Shown: positions 41,030-54,387, numbered from the stretch's first letter. The stretch is 64,000 nucleotides of DNA from Nocardia stercoris (GCF_003696265.1 NZ_RFFH01000008.1:124001-188000); one strand, 5' to 3'. Notes: generated by a model from the letters alone, not told the origin. Program-made: numbers and translations.

Positions 41030-42246
41030 CCGCCCGTCGCGTGCGTACCGCCGGCGCGGCCACCGTGCTGGGCACGGTGAGCCTGCTGGTCACCGCCTGC
41101 GGCAGCCACGGCATCTACGACGTGCCGCTGCCCGGCGGCGCCGATGTCGGCTCGCACCCGCTGCACATCGACGCCGACTTCGCCGACGTGCTCGACCTGG
41201 TACCGCAGTCGGCGGTGAAGCTCGACGGCGTGCCGGTGGGCCGCGTGCAGTCGCTGGGTATCGGCCGCGACGGCTGGACCGCGGTCGCGCATCTGGTCGT
41301 GAACTCCTCGGTGCAGTTGCCCGCCAACGCGCACGCCGAGGTGAAGCAGTCGAACCTGCTGGGCGAGAAGTACGTCGAGCTGTCCGCGCCCAAGGAGGCG
41401 GCACCGGCGAAGCTCGCCGACCACGCCACCATTCCGATCGAGAACACCCGCACCGCAACCGAAGTGGAGCAGGTGCTCGGCGCGCTGTCACTGCTGCTCA
41501 ACGGCGGCGGGATCGCGCAGCTGAAGCCGATCGTCACCGAACTGAACACCGCGCTCGACGGTCACGAGAAGCAGACCCGGGACCTGCTGGAACAGGCCAA
41601 GACCCTGATCGACGGCCTCAACACCCAGATCGGTGACATCCAGCACGCGCTCGACAGCCTGGACACCCTCAGTACCCGAGTGAGCGGGCAGACCCAGCAG
41701 CTCGGCAAGATCCTCGACGAACTGCCGGCCGGGATCAAGATCCTCGACCAGCAGCGGCCCGAACTGATCGGCCTGCTGAGCCAGCTCGACCGGGTCGGCC
41801 AGGCCGGCTTCGCGGTGCTGGACAAGTCCAAGGACGATCTGATCGCCGACCTGCAGGCGCTGCGCCCCACACTGCAGGAACTGGGCAGGTCCGCGCCGGA
41901 CCTGGTGACCGCGTTCCCGCTGGTCCCCACCTACCCGTTCCCGGACGAGGCGATCAAGTCCGCGATCGGCGGTTCGGTGAACACCTGGCTGTCGGTCGAT
42001 CTGCAGATCGGCACCACGCTGTCGAATCTCGGTGTGGGCAAACCGGATCCGGTGTACATCCCGCCGGTCGGCCGTCCGGTGCCGGTGGCGCCGGACAATC
42101 CGTACTACAACGGCAACGGGCCGCGCCCGGGCTGGCCCACGATCTCGCTGGTGCCGCTGCCCGGCAGCCTGGCGGTCCTGCCGCCCGGCCTGCCCGATGA
42201 CCCGATCGGTTCGATCCTCGGCCAGTTGGGGGTGCCGCCGCGATGA
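41026..42246 (+). CDS. mceE: Mce family lipoprotein MceE
   Basis: A 406-residue Mce subunit that is a lipoprotein: the lipobox LVTAC ends at Cys25, followed by GSHGIYDVPLPGG. The MCE domain reads LHIDADFADVLDLVPQSAVK, then LDGVPVGRVQSLGIG. The helical region (LLEQAKTLIDGLNTQIGDIQ) and a long Pro-rich C-terminus follow. GTG 41026 overlaps the mceD stop as GTGA. MceE is the usual lipidated subunit in mycobacterial mce operons, anchoring the tunnel tip or base. Confidence 0.92.
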   Translation: MTARRVRTAGAATVLGTVSLLVTACGSHGIYDVPLPGGADVGSHPLHIDADFADVLDLVPQSAVKLDGVPVGRVQSLGIGRDGWTAVAHLVVNSSVQLPANAHAEVKQSNLLGEKYVELSAPKEAAPAKLADHATIPIENTRTATEVEQVLGALSLLLNGGGIAQLKPIVTELNTALDGHEKQTRDLLEQAKTLIDGLNTQIGDIQHALDSLDTLSTRVSGQTQQLGKILDELPAGIKILDQQRPELIGLLSQLDRVGQAGFAVLDKSKDDLIADLQALRPTLQELGRSAPDLVTAFPLVPTYPFPDEAIKSAIGGSVNTWLSVDLQIGTTLSNLGVGKPDPVYIPPVGRPVPVAPDNPYYNGNGPRPGWPTISLVPLPGSLAVLPPGLPDDPIGSILGQLGVPPR

Positions 42247-43481
42247 CTCGCCTCGTACGTAATCAGTTGGTGGCGTTGGTGATCATCGCCGTGCTCGGCA
42301 TCGTCTACGTCGGTGCCAACTACGTCCACCTGGACCATCTGCTCGGCTTCGGGGTCTACCACGTCAAGGTCGAGATGCCCCGCACCGGCAACGTGTCGCC
42401 GGGCGCCGAGGTCACCTACCGCGGGGTGCCGGTGGGCCGGGTCGGTGCCACCGACGTCACCACCGACGGCGTGGTGGTGCGCCTGGACCTCGACACCAAC
42501 AAGCCGAAGATCCCGGACGACGCGAAAGCCGTTGTGGCGGACCGTTCGGCGATCGGTGAGCAGTTCGTCGACCTGCAGCCCGCGCGGGCCGGCGGCCCGT
42601 ATCTGCGCGACGGCTCGGTCATCGACGGTGCCCAGCTGCCGGTGAAGGTGGAAGACCTGCTGGCCAGCGTGAACGGATTCGCGGCCAGTACCGATCTGGC
42701 CGCGGTGCGGACCACGGTCACCGAACTGGGCCGCGCGTTCGACGGCCAGGGTGACAACCTGCGGTCGCTGCTGGACTCGCTGAACCTGGTGAGCCAGGCC
42801 GCGGCCGAGAATCTGCCGCAGACCGTGCAGCTGATCCACGACGCCCAGATCGTGTTGCAGACCCAGGCTGACCAGTCGCCGGCCATCCTGCAATTCAGTG
42901 ACGGCCTCGACAAGGTCGCCGCGCAGCTGCGCAGCAACGACCCCGACATCCGGCGGCTGATCGGCACCGGCACCGACGCCGGCAACGAGATCGGCACCCT
43001 GCTCACCCGCAGCGGTGCCCCGCTTACTACGGACCTGGCCAACCTGCGGCAGCTGCTGCTGGCGGTCTCGCCGCAGTACTACGCGCTGCGGCCGCTGCTG
43101 CAGATGCTGCCCATCCTGTCGTGGGGTGGCTCGATGACCGCGCCGGGCGACAACACCAGCCACTTCGGCCTGGTGCTGGAGACGAACAACCCGCCGGCCT
43201 GCACCATCGGCTACGAGGGCACCCAGGCCATCCTGAACCGGATGAAGGCGCAGAACCCCGACTTCGACGACACCAGGGACGACTTCCCGTTCAATACCGA
43301 CGCCAAATGCGCTGTGCCGCAAGGCAGTGTGACCGCGGTCCGCGGTGGCGAACGGGCGAACCTGGCCGATCCGCTGGTGCCGCAGCCTTGGGACGAGACC
43401 CCCAAGGTCGACCCCGACAAGCTGAACCTGGCCCCGCTGGCCAGTCAGCTGGCGCCGCTCATCGGCGTCACCCAGAAGTAG
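42243..43481 (+). CDS. mceF: Mce family protein MceF
   Basis: A 412-residue final Mce subunit. A short basic start leads to one anchor (VRNQLVALVIIAVLGIVYVG), and the MCE domain holds YHVKVEMPRTGNVSPGAEVT then YRGVPVGRVGATDV. Helical tunnel segments are followed by a C-terminal domain with two cysteines (NNPPACTIGYEG; DAKCAVPQGS). ATG 42243 overlaps the mceE stop as ATGA. It closes the run of overlapping mce genes; an 88-nt gap precedes the accessory genes. Confidence 0.92.
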   Translation: MTRLVRNQLVALVIIAVLGIVYVGANYVHLDHLLGFGVYHVKVEMPRTGNVSPGAEVTYRGVPVGRVGATDVTTDGVVVRLDLDTNKPKIPDDAKAVVADRSAIGEQFVDLQPARAGGPYLRDGSVIDGAQLPVKVEDLLASVNGFAASTDLAAVRTTVTELGRAFDGQGDNLRSLLDSLNLVSQAAAENLPQTVQLIHDAQIVLQTQADQSPAILQFSDGLDKVAAQLRSNDPDIRRLIGTGTDAGNEIGTLLTRSGAPLTTDLANLRQLLLAVSPQYYALRPLLQMLPILSWGGSMTAPGDNTSHFGLVLETNNPPACTIGYEGTQAILNRMKAQNPDFDDTRDDFPFNTDAKCAVPQGSVTAVRGGERANLADPLVPQPWDETPKVDPDKLNLAPLASQLAPLIGVTQK

Positions 43482-43569
43482 TGGGTGTCGACAACGCTGG
43501 AATGGGTACCGCCCGGGCTGTTGCTCGGGGGTGCGCGATAGGTCTGAGCAGACCGGATAGGGTGCAGCG

Positions 43570-44316
43570 GTGAGTTCTGAGGCGCAGACCCGGTCGTCCG
43601 AAGCAGAGGCGACGGACGCGGCCGAGGCGATCGATTCCGCGAGCCCCACGGCCCGCCCGGCACAAGTGACCCCGCGGTTGCGGACCGTCGCGACGGCGGC
43701 CGCGGCCGTCTGGGCGGTGGTCGCGCTGGTGGCCGCCGGCTGGTTCGGGGTCGGCTGGGCGCGCGCGATGTGGTTCACCGACGGCCCGCGGGCCGCGGCG
43801 CGCGACAGCGCGCTGGACGCGGCCCGGCAGGCGGCGATCAACCTCTCGTCGATGAACCCCGACAATGTCGACGGCTCGATCGACACCATGCAGTCGTCGA
43901 TGACCGGGGACATGCTCGATCAGCTGCACCAGAACCGGGACCGGATCAAGCAGGCCGCGCAACAGTCGAAGGCGAAGGTCGACGCGAAGGTCCTCGGTTC
44001 GGCCCTGACCTCACTGGACTCGGAACGGACCAAGGCCACCGCCATCGTGGTGCTGCAGCTGACCCAGAGCGCGCCGGGTGTGCCGGCCCAGATGTTCCGC
44101 ACCACCTGGACGCTGGACATGACCGCCACCGGCGGCACCTGGAAGGCCGACCAGGCCAATTCCCTCGGGCAGCTGGTCCCGCTGGAAGCCGGTAAGCCCG
44201 CCGCCGGCGCCCCGGGTGCCGGCGCGCCCGCTCCGGCCGCGCCTGGCGCCCCGGACCCGAATGCTCCCGCGCCGTCCGCAGGCGCCCCCGCCCCGGCCCC
44301 GGCGCCGGGATCGTAG
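43570..44316 (+). CDS. Mce-associated membrane protein
   Basis: A 248-residue Mas-type protein, the kind that regularly follows mceF and is thought to stabilise the Mce complex. A cytoplasmic N-terminus of ~40 residues and one membrane helix (TVATAAAAVWAVVALVAAGW) lead to an external domain with SALDAARQAAINLSSMNPDN and the mid-domain TMQSSMTGDMLDQLHQNRDR, features of this family. The last ~45 residues are an Ala/Pro/Gly low-complexity tail. GTG 43570 is the start. The next gene begins 9 nt after its stop. Confidence 0.85.
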   Translation: MSSEAQTRSSEAEATDAAEAIDSASPTARPAQVTPRLRTVATAAAAVWAVVALVAAGWFGVGWARAMWFTDGPRAAARDSALDAARQAAINLSSMNPDNVDGSIDTMQSSMTGDMLDQLHQNRDRIKQAAQQSKAKVDAKVLGSALTSLDSERTKATAIVVLQLTQSAPGVPAQMFRTTWTLDMTATGGTWKADQANSLGQLVPLEAGKPAAGAPGAGAPAPAAPGAPDPNAPAPSAGAPAPAPAPGS

Positions 44317-44325
44317 GAGACCGCA

Positions 44326-45297
44326 ATGGCAACCCGACGTCCCGTCAACCGCATCACCCCCCGCAAGCGCCCCGCCGCTAACGACGGAGGCAGCGCGCCG
44401 AACGGCGCCGACGCCACCGTGCAGGCGCCCGCTGCGGATGCGACCGTGAAAGCGTCCCTTACGGACGCGACCGTGGAAGCGCCTGCCGATGCGACGGTCA
44501 AAGTGCCTGTCGATGCGACGGTGAGCACGTCTGTCGCCGACGCGACGGTGAAAACGCCCGTCGCCGACGCCACGGCGGTGTCCGCCGCTGCCGACGCCAC
44601 GGCGGTGTCCGCGGCTGCCGACGCCACGGCGGTGTCCGCGGCTGCCGACGCCACGGCGAAGGTGTTGACGGCCGACGCCGTGGCTGAAGCATCCACTGCC
44701 GATGCGACGGTGAAAATCGCTGCCGCACAATCGAACTCGGCCGACGAGATCACATCCGCGCAGGTCGTGGCCTCGAGCCCCCGCCGCGGCCGGTCCTTCG
44801 CCGGCGCTCTGGCCGGCCGCCGGTTGATCGTGGTCGCCGCGGCCGCCGCGGTGCTCACCGCGTTCGCCGTCCTCGCGGCGTTCCGTCCGGGCGTGCCCGG
44901 CGGCGGTAATCGCGCCTATGCCGACCCGGCCGCCACCGCGGAGGTCACCGCCGCAGCCCGCAACGCGCTGCAGACCGTGTACTCCTACGACTCGAAGACC
45001 GTCGGCGGCTACAAGGACGCCGTGCACAAGGTCGTCACCGGCAAGATGCGGACCGATTTCGACTCCTTCGCCGACACCACGGTCTCCGCGATCCAGCAGG
45101 CGCAGTCCACGGCGACGGCTACCGCGGACCCGATCGGTGTGACTATGCTCACCGGCGATCACGCCGAGCTATTGGTCAACCTGGTGGTAAGCGCGACCAA
45201 GGACGGGGTGCCGCAAGAGACCGCGAGCGGCCCGATCGTGCTCCGGATGCAGAAGACGAACGGCCACTGGCTCGCCAGTGAGATCGCCGACCGCTGA
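44326..45297 (+). CDS. Mce-associated protein with repetitive cytoplasmic region
   Basis: A 323-residue second Mas-type protein. The first ~150 residues are an unusual repetitive region built on DATV/DATA units, including three exact ADATAVSAA copies. The membrane helix follows (GRRLIVVAAAAAVLTAFAVL, residues ~164-186), then the conserved external domain (EVTAAARNALQTVYSYDSKT; DAVHKVVTGKMRTDFDSFAD). ATG 44326 has a GTAGGAGACCGCA site. The repeats are cytoplasmic by topology, and their number may vary between strains. Last gene of the mce cluster. Confidence 0.82.
   Translation: MATRRPVNRITPRKRPAANDGGSAPNGADATVQAPAADATVKASLTDATVEAPADATVKVPVDATVSTSVADATVKTPVADATAVSAAADATAVSAAADATAVSAAADATAKVLTADAVAEASTADATVKIAAAQSNSADEITSAQVVASSPRRGRSFAGALAGRRLIVVAAAAAVLTAFAVLAAFRPGVPGGGNRAYADPAATAEVTAAARNALQTVYSYDSKTVGGYKDAVHKVVTGKMRTDFDSFADTTVSAIQQAQSTATATADPIGVTMLTGDHAELLVNLVVSATKDGVPQETASGPIVLRMQKTNGHWLASEIADR
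44563..44658 (+). repeat. 27-bp coding tandem repeat
   Basis: Three full 27-bp units start at 44563, 44590 and 44617, with a partial fourth at 44644. They differ by one or two bases and encode the nonapeptide ADATAVSAA in frame. Weaker DATV-type copies spread from about 44410 to 44720. Confidence 0.85.
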
Positions 45298-45478
45298 GCC
45301 GGGTCGGAGCCCCACTTGACGAGTCCCGCCCGAACCGTCACGCTATTCACAACAACGGCAACCCAGCCGGGGTAGAGCAGCCGGGTCGAGCGGCTCGAAC
45401 GCTGTCGAACGTCTGAGCGCAGCCAGCGCCACAGATCGACGGCGTGGTAGCTCCCCGAAGCTCGGGTTGGGTGGTATT

Positions 45479-45507
45479 TTGACACCCCCTTTGTTTGGGT
45501 GTACGTT
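45479..45507 (+). promoter_or_regulatory. Probable rpoBC promoter
   Basis: TTGACA (45479-45484) is followed after exactly 17 nt by TACGTT (45502-45507), a strong housekeeping (SigA) match. It would give a ~210-nt untranslated leader before the rpoB start at 45720. The rest of the 45298-45719 gap holds no gene I can support. Confidence 0.65.
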
Positions 45508-45719
45508 TGGTCTTTGCGCTGGCTGCCTCCTGTCCACACCTTGTTCGCCGACGAAAGTTCCACCGTCCACCGGTGTTACTTCCGTTTTCTGCTGTTCGGG
45601 GTTCGTCGGGGTGTCAACCAGCGGGACTCTCACTCTGTAGCAGACAAGCGACAGTCGCTGTGGTGCCACGTACGTACTGGCACCCCAGCGGCTCGCGTGA
45701 GGTGCTGGAAGGACGCATC

Positions 45720-48700
45720 TTGGCAGTCTCCACCCAGACCAAGGCCAACACGGGGGGTAGCGCGTACGCGGTGCCCGGAGCCCCGAAGCGGGTTTCTTTC
45801 GCGAAGATCCGTGAACCTCTAGAGGTACCAGGTCTCCTGGACCTGCAAACCGAATCGTTCGCCTGGCTGGTCGGTTCTCCCGACTGGCGGGAACGCGCTG
45901 TCGCGCGCGGCGACGTGAACCCGATCGGTGGCATCGAGGAGGTGCTCGAGGAGCTCTCCCCGATCGAGGACTTCTCCGGCGCCATGTCGCTGTCCTTCTC
46001 CGGCCCTCGCTTCGAGGACGTCAAGGCGTCCATCGACGAGTGCAAAGAAAAGGACATGACCTACGCGGCGCCGCTGTTCGTCACCGCGGAGTTCATCAAC
46101 AACAACACCGGTGAGATCAAGTCGCAGACCGTCTTCATGGGTGACTTCCCGATGATGACGGACAAGGGCACGTTCATCATCAACGGCACCGAGCGCGTCG
46201 TCGTCTCCCAGTTGGTCCGCTCCCCGGGCGTGTACTTCGCCGAGGAGATCGACAAGACCACCGAGAAACTGCTGCACAGCGTGCGCGTCATCCCCAGCCG
46301 CGGCGCGTGGCTGGAGTTCGACGTCGACAAGCGCGACACCGTCGGTGTCCGTATCGACCGCAAGCGTCGCCAGCCGGTCACCGTCCTGCTGAAGGCCCTC
46401 GGCCTGACCAGCGAGGAGATCGTCGCGCGCTTCGGGTTCTCCGAGATCATGATGTCGACCCTGGAGAAGGACAACACCGCCGGCCAGGACGAGGCGCTGC
46501 TCGACATCTACCGCAAGCTGCGTCCGGGCGAGCCGCCGACCAAGGAGTCCGCGCAGACCCTGCTGGAGAACCTGTTCTTCAAGGAGAAGCGCTACGACCT
46601 GGCCCGCGTCGGCCGCTACAAGGTCAACAAGAAGCTGGGCCTGAACCTCGACAAGCCGGTCATCGGTTCGGTGCTGACCCGCGAGGACATCGTCACCACC
46701 ATCGAGTACCTGGTGCGCCTGCACCAGGGCGACCGCTTCATGACCGCGCCCGAGGGCCGCGAGGTCCCGGTCGAGATCGACGACATCGACCACTTCGGTA
46801 ACCGTCGCCTGCGGACGGTCGGCGAGCTGATCCAGAACCAGCTGCGTGTGGGTCTGTCCCGCATGGAGCGCGTCGTGCGTGAGCGCATGACCACCCAGGA
46901 CGTCGAGGCGATCACGCCGCAGACCCTGATCAACATCCGCCCGATCACGGCGGCGATCCGGGAGTTCTTCGGCACCTCGCAGCTGTCGCAGTTCATGGAC
47001 CAGAACAACCCGCTGTCGGGTCTGACCCACAAGCGTCGTCTGTCGGCGCTGGGCCCGGGTGGTCTGTCCCGTGAGCGCGCCGGCCTGGAAGTCCGTGACG
47101 TCCACCCCTCGCACTACGGCCGCATGTGCCCGATCGAGACCCCGGAAGGCCCGAACATCGGCCTGATCGGCTCGCTGTCGGTGTACGCGCGGGTCAACCC
47201 GTTCGGTTTCATCGAGACCCCGTACCGCCGGGTCGAGGGTGGCCGGGTCACCGACGAGGTCGTGTACCTGACCGCCGACGAGGAGGACCGTGAGGTCCGC
47301 GCCCAGGCGAACTCGCCGGTCGACGCCGACGGCAACTTCGTCGAGGACCGGGTCCTCGCGCGCCGCGGCAACGAGGAGATGGAATACGTCCTGCCGACCG
47401 AGGTGACGTTCATGGACGTCTCCCCGCGCCAGATGGTGTCGGTGGCGACCGCCATGATCCCGTTCCTCGAGCACGACGACGCCAACCGTGCCCTGATGGG
47501 TGCGAACATGCAGCGTCAGGCCGTGCCGCTGATCCGTTCCGAGTCGCCGCTGGTCGGTACCGGTATGGAGCTGCGCGCCGCGGTGGACGCCGGCGACGTC
47601 ATCGTCAACGCGAAAGCCGGTGTGGTCGAAGAGGTTTCGGCCGACTTCGTCACCGTCATGCACGACGACGGCAGCCGCCGCAGCTACCGCCTGCGCAAGT
47701 TCGAGCGTTCGAACCAGGGCACCTGCGCCAACCAGCGTCCGATCGTGGACGAGGGCATGCGGGTGGAGAAGGGCCAGGTCCTGGCCGACGGCCCCTGCAC
47801 CGACAACGGTGAGATGGCCCTCGGTAAGAACCTGCTCGTCGCCGTCATGCCGTGGGAAGGCCACAACTACGAGGACGCGATCATCCTGTCGCAGCGCCTC
47901 GTGGAAGAGGACGTCCTCACCTCGATCCACATCGAGGAGCACGAGATCGACGCCCGCGACACCAAGCTCGGTGCCGAGGAGATCACCCGGGACATCCCGA
48001 ACGTCTCCGACGAGGTCCTCGCCGACCTCGACGAGCGCGGCATCGTGCGCATCGGTGCCGAGGTCCGCGACGGCGACATCCTGGTCGGCAAGGTCACCCC
48101 GAAGGGTGAGACCGAGCTGACCCCCGAGGAGCGGCTGCTCCGCGCGATCTTCGGTGAGAAGGCGCGCGAGGTCCGCGACACCTCGCTGAAGGTGCCGCAC
48201 GGTGAGTCCGGCAAGGTCATCTCGGTGCGCGTGTTCTCGCGCGACGACGACGACGATCTGCCCCCGGGCGTCAACGAGCTGGTCCGGGTGTACGTGGCCC
48301 AGAAGCGCAAGATCCAGGACGGCGACAAGCTCGCCGGCCGCCACGGCAACAAGGGTGTCATCGGCAAGATCCTCCCCAAGGAGGACATGCCGTTCATGCC
48401 CGACGGCACCCCGGTCGACATCATCCTGAACACCCACGGTGTGCCGCGTCGTATGAACATCGGCCAGATCCTGGAGACCCACCTCGGGTGGGTGGCCAAG
48501 GCCGGCTGGAAGGTCGAGGGCTCGCCGGAATGGGCGAAGAACCTGCCCGCCGACATGCTCGGCCAGGAGCCGGACACCAACATCGCCACCCCGGTGTTCG
48601 ACGGTGCCCGCGACGCCGAGCTGGCGGGTCTGCTGGGTTCGACCCTGCCGAACCGCGACGGCGACGTCATGGTCAACGAGAACGGGAAGTCGGTGCTGCT

Positions 48701-49208
48701 CGACGGCCGCTCCGGTGAGCCGTTCCCGTACCCGGTCTCGGTCGGCTACATGTACATCCTGAAGCTGCACCACCTGGTCGACGACAAGATCCACGCCCGT
48801 TCGACCGGTCCGTACTCGATGATCACGCAGCAGCCGCTGGGTGGTAAGGCGCAGTTCGGTGGTCAGCGTTTCGGTGAGATGGAGTGCTGGGCCATGCAGG
48901 CCTACGGCGCCGCCTACACCCTGCAGGAACTGTTGACGATCAAGTCCGACGACGTGGTCGGTCGCGTCAAGGTCTACGAGGCGATCGTCAAGGGCGAGAA
49001 CATTCCGGAGCCGGGTATCCCGGAGTCGTTCAAGGTTCTGCTCAAGGAGCTCCAGTCGCTCTGCCTCAATGTCGAGGTGCTGTCCTCGGACGGCGCGGCG
49101 ATCGAGCTGCGGGAAGGTGAGGACGAGGACCTGGAGCGCGCTGCCGCGAACCTGGGTATCAACTTGTCCCGCAACGAAGCTGCCACGGTCGACGACCTCG
49201 CGCAGTAA
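45720..49208 (+). CDS. rpoB: DNA-directed RNA polymerase subunit beta
   Basis: The 1162-residue β subunit. I start at TTG 45720 (LAVSTQTKANTGGS), with GGAAGGA 7 nt upstream; GTG 45702 in frame would add six residues, and the frame is open back to 45495. The sequence follows mycobacterial RpoB throughout. The rifampicin region is wild type: FFGTSQLSQFMDQNNPLSGL, then THKRRLSALGPGGLSRERAG, with Asp516, His526 and Ser531 (E. coli numbers) intact at 46998, 47028 and 47043. The C-terminal part includes GGKAQFGGQRFGEMECWAMQ. Co-transcribed with rpoC. Confidence 0.97.
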   Translation: MAVSTQTKANTGGSAYAVPGAPKRVSFAKIREPLEVPGLLDLQTESFAWLVGSPDWRERAVARGDVNPIGGIEEVLEELSPIEDFSGAMSLSFSGPRFEDVKASIDECKEKDMTYAAPLFVTAEFINNNTGEIKSQTVFMGDFPMMTDKGTFIINGTERVVVSQLVRSPGVYFAEEIDKTTEKLLHSVRVIPSRGAWLEFDVDKRDTVGVRIDRKRRQPVTVLLKALGLTSEEIVARFGFSEIMMSTLEKDNTAGQDEALLDIYRKLRPGEPPTKESAQTLLENLFFKEKRYDLARVGRYKVNKKLGLNLDKPVIGSVLTREDIVTTIEYLVRLHQGDRFMTAPEGREVPVEIDDIDHFGNRRLRTVGELIQNQLRVGLSRMERVVRERMTTQDVEAITPQTLINIRPITAAIREFFGTSQLSQFMDQNNPLSGLTHKRRLSALGPGGLSRERAGLEVRDVHPSHYGRMCPIETPEGPNIGLIGSLSVYARVNPFGFIETPYRRVEGGRVTDEVVYLTADEEDREVRAQANSPVDADGNFVEDRVLARRGNEEMEYVLPTEVTFMDVSPRQMVSVATAMIPFLEHDDANRALMGANMQRQAVPLIRSESPLVGTGMELRAAVDAGDVIVNAKAGVVEEVSADFVTVMHDDGSRRSYRLRKFERSNQGTCANQRPIVDEGMRVEKGQVLADGPCTDNGEMALGKNLLVAVMPWEGHNYEDAIILSQRLVEEDVLTSIHIEEHEIDARDTKLGAEEITRDIPNVSDEVLADLDERGIVRIGAEVRDGDILVGKVTPKGETELTPEERLLRAIFGEKAREVRDTSLKVPHGESGKVISVRVFSRDDDDDLPPGVNELVRVYVAQKRKIQDGDKLAGRHGNKGVIGKILPKEDMPFMPDGTPVDIILNTHGVPRRMNIGQILETHLGWVAKAGWKVEGSPEWAKNLPADMLGQEPDTNIATPVFDGARDAELAGLLGSTLPNRDGDVMVNENGKSVLLDGRSGEPFPYPVSVGYMYILKLHHLVDDKIHARSTGPYSMITQQPLGGKAQFGGQRFGEMECWAMQAYGAAYTLQELLTIKSDDVVGRVKVYEAIVKGENIPEPGIPESFKVLLKELQSLCLNVEVLSSDGAAIELREGEDEDLERAAANLGINLSRNEAATVDDLAQ

Positions 49209-49218
49209 CGGGTTCGGT

Positions 49219-49244
49219 CTCCCGGGGTCGAAAGACCCCGGGAG
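49219..49244 (+). other. rpoB-rpoC intercistronic hairpin
   Basis: CTCCCGGGGTC (49219-49229) and GACCCCGGGAG (49234-49244) form an 11-bp stem closed by a GAAA tetraloop, 11 nt after rpoB. There is no U-tract and rpoC must be expressed, so it is more likely an RNA-stability or processing element than a terminator. Confidence 0.65.
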
Positions 49245-49305
49245 GCAAGAGAATTAGCGACTTTTTGCTCGAAATACCTACCCTTCCAAGGGGAAAGGAA
49301 GTTAC

Positions 49306-53262
<3,957 letters not shown>

Positions 53263-53285
53263 TCGGTAGGACCGCAACAGCATTC

Positions 53286-53318
53286 GGCCCCCGCCCGGGT
53301 TCCCGGGCGGGGGCCTTT
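53286..53318 (+). terminator. Terminator after rpoC
   Basis: GGCCCCCGCCCGGG (53286-53299) pairs perfectly with CCCGGGCGGGGGCC (53302-53315) and is followed by TTT. It begins 24 nt past the rpoC stop. Confidence 0.88.
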
Positions 53319-53384
53319 GCTGTGCACGTGCGGTCGGTATCGTTCGGGGCACTGTCGTAGGTGCGAGGGCGGAGGCTGATCCGG

Positions 53385-54287
53385 ATGCGTGTGTTGGTGC
53401 CGTGGGGTGATCTGGTGGTGCCGGCGGGGGTCGAGGTCTCGGTGTGGGACGGCGGGGAAGAGCTGCCCGGGGGGCTCGGCGATGTCGAATTCTTCGTGCT
53501 GCCCTACGATCGCGGGCGGCGGCCGGTGGAGTTGATCGCGGAATTGCCTGCGGTGCGGGCGGTTCAGACCTTGAACGCGGGGTTCGAGGAGATACTGCCG
53601 GTGTTGCCGGCGGGGGTGTGCCTGGCCAACGGGCGGGGGCTGCACGACCTGAGCGTCGCCGAGCACACGCTGGCGTTGATCCTTGCGGCGCAACGGGATC
53701 TGCCGCGGTGGGCGCGGGCGCAGGCCGCGGGCGTGTGGGATCACGCGCACACACGATCGTTGGCCGACAGCCGGGTGCTGATCCTGGGGTACGGGTCGAT
53801 CGGGCGGGCGATCGAGCGGTATCTGCTGGCGGGGGAGGCGGTGGTCACCCGGGTCGCTCGGACGGCGCGGGCCGGGGTACACGGGATCGATGAGCTGCCG
53901 AAGTTGTTGCCGGAGGCCGACATCCTGGTAGCGGTGCTGCCGGGCGGGGCGCAGACCTGGGGGCTGCTCGGTGCGGCCGAGCTGGCCGCGCTGCCGGACG
54001 GAGCACTAGTGGTCAATGTCGGGCGGGGGACCTCGGTCGACACTGCGGCGCTGACCGCCGAAGTGGCGGCGGGACGGCTGCGCGCGGCGTTGGATGTGGT
54101 TGCGCCGGAACCACTTCCGAGTGGACACCCACTGTGGTCGCTGCCGGGCGTGATCATCACCCCACACGTGGCGGGCGGCTCGGACTCGTTCACGCCACGG
54201 GCGAGGCGGCTGGTCGAACGCCAGCTCGCGCATCTCGTCGCGGGGGAAGAGCTGGAGAACCTCGTGGTCCCGGGCGGGCACCGCTGA
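53385..54287 (+). CDS. D-2-hydroxyacid dehydrogenase family protein
   Basis: A 300-residue NAD-dependent 2-hydroxyacid dehydrogenase. ATG 53385 follows GGAGGCTGATCCGG. The Rossmann motif is SRVLILGYGSIGRAIERYLL; the catalytic arginine lies in VVNVGRGTSVDTAAL, and the His of ITPHVAGGSDSFTPRA completes the active site. The N-terminal substrate domain contains AVRAVQTLNAGFEEILPVLP. The family covers phosphoglycerate, glyoxylate and hydroxyisocaproate dehydrogenases, and I cannot choose among them. It is the first gene after the rpoBC terminator and appears to stand alone. Confidence 0.87.
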   Translation: MRVLVPWGDLVVPAGVEVSVWDGGEELPGGLGDVEFFVLPYDRGRRPVELIAELPAVRAVQTLNAGFEEILPVLPAGVCLANGRGLHDLSVAEHTLALILAAQRDLPRWARAQAAGVWDHAHTRSLADSRVLILGYGSIGRAIERYLLAGEAVVTRVARTARAGVHGIDELPKLLPEADILVAVLPGGAQTWGLLGAAELAALPDGALVVNVGRGTSVDTAALTAEVAAGRLRAALDVVAPEPLPSGHPLWSLPGVIITPHVAGGSDSFTPRARRLVERQLAHLVAGEELENLVVPGGHR

Positions 54288-54387
54288 CGGATCGGGTCTC
54301 GTCACCACCGGGAGGTGCGAGCCTCGGCATTACCGTGGAAAGTCTCATGCGGCCGCGTCGGATATCGGGCCGCGGTGGAGCGACGGG

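Noticed and set aside
45495..45719. N-terminal extension of rpoB to 45495
   Set aside because: It begins inside the -10/spacer of the predicted promoter, has no ribosome site, and mycobacterial RpoB similarity begins at about 45702-45720.
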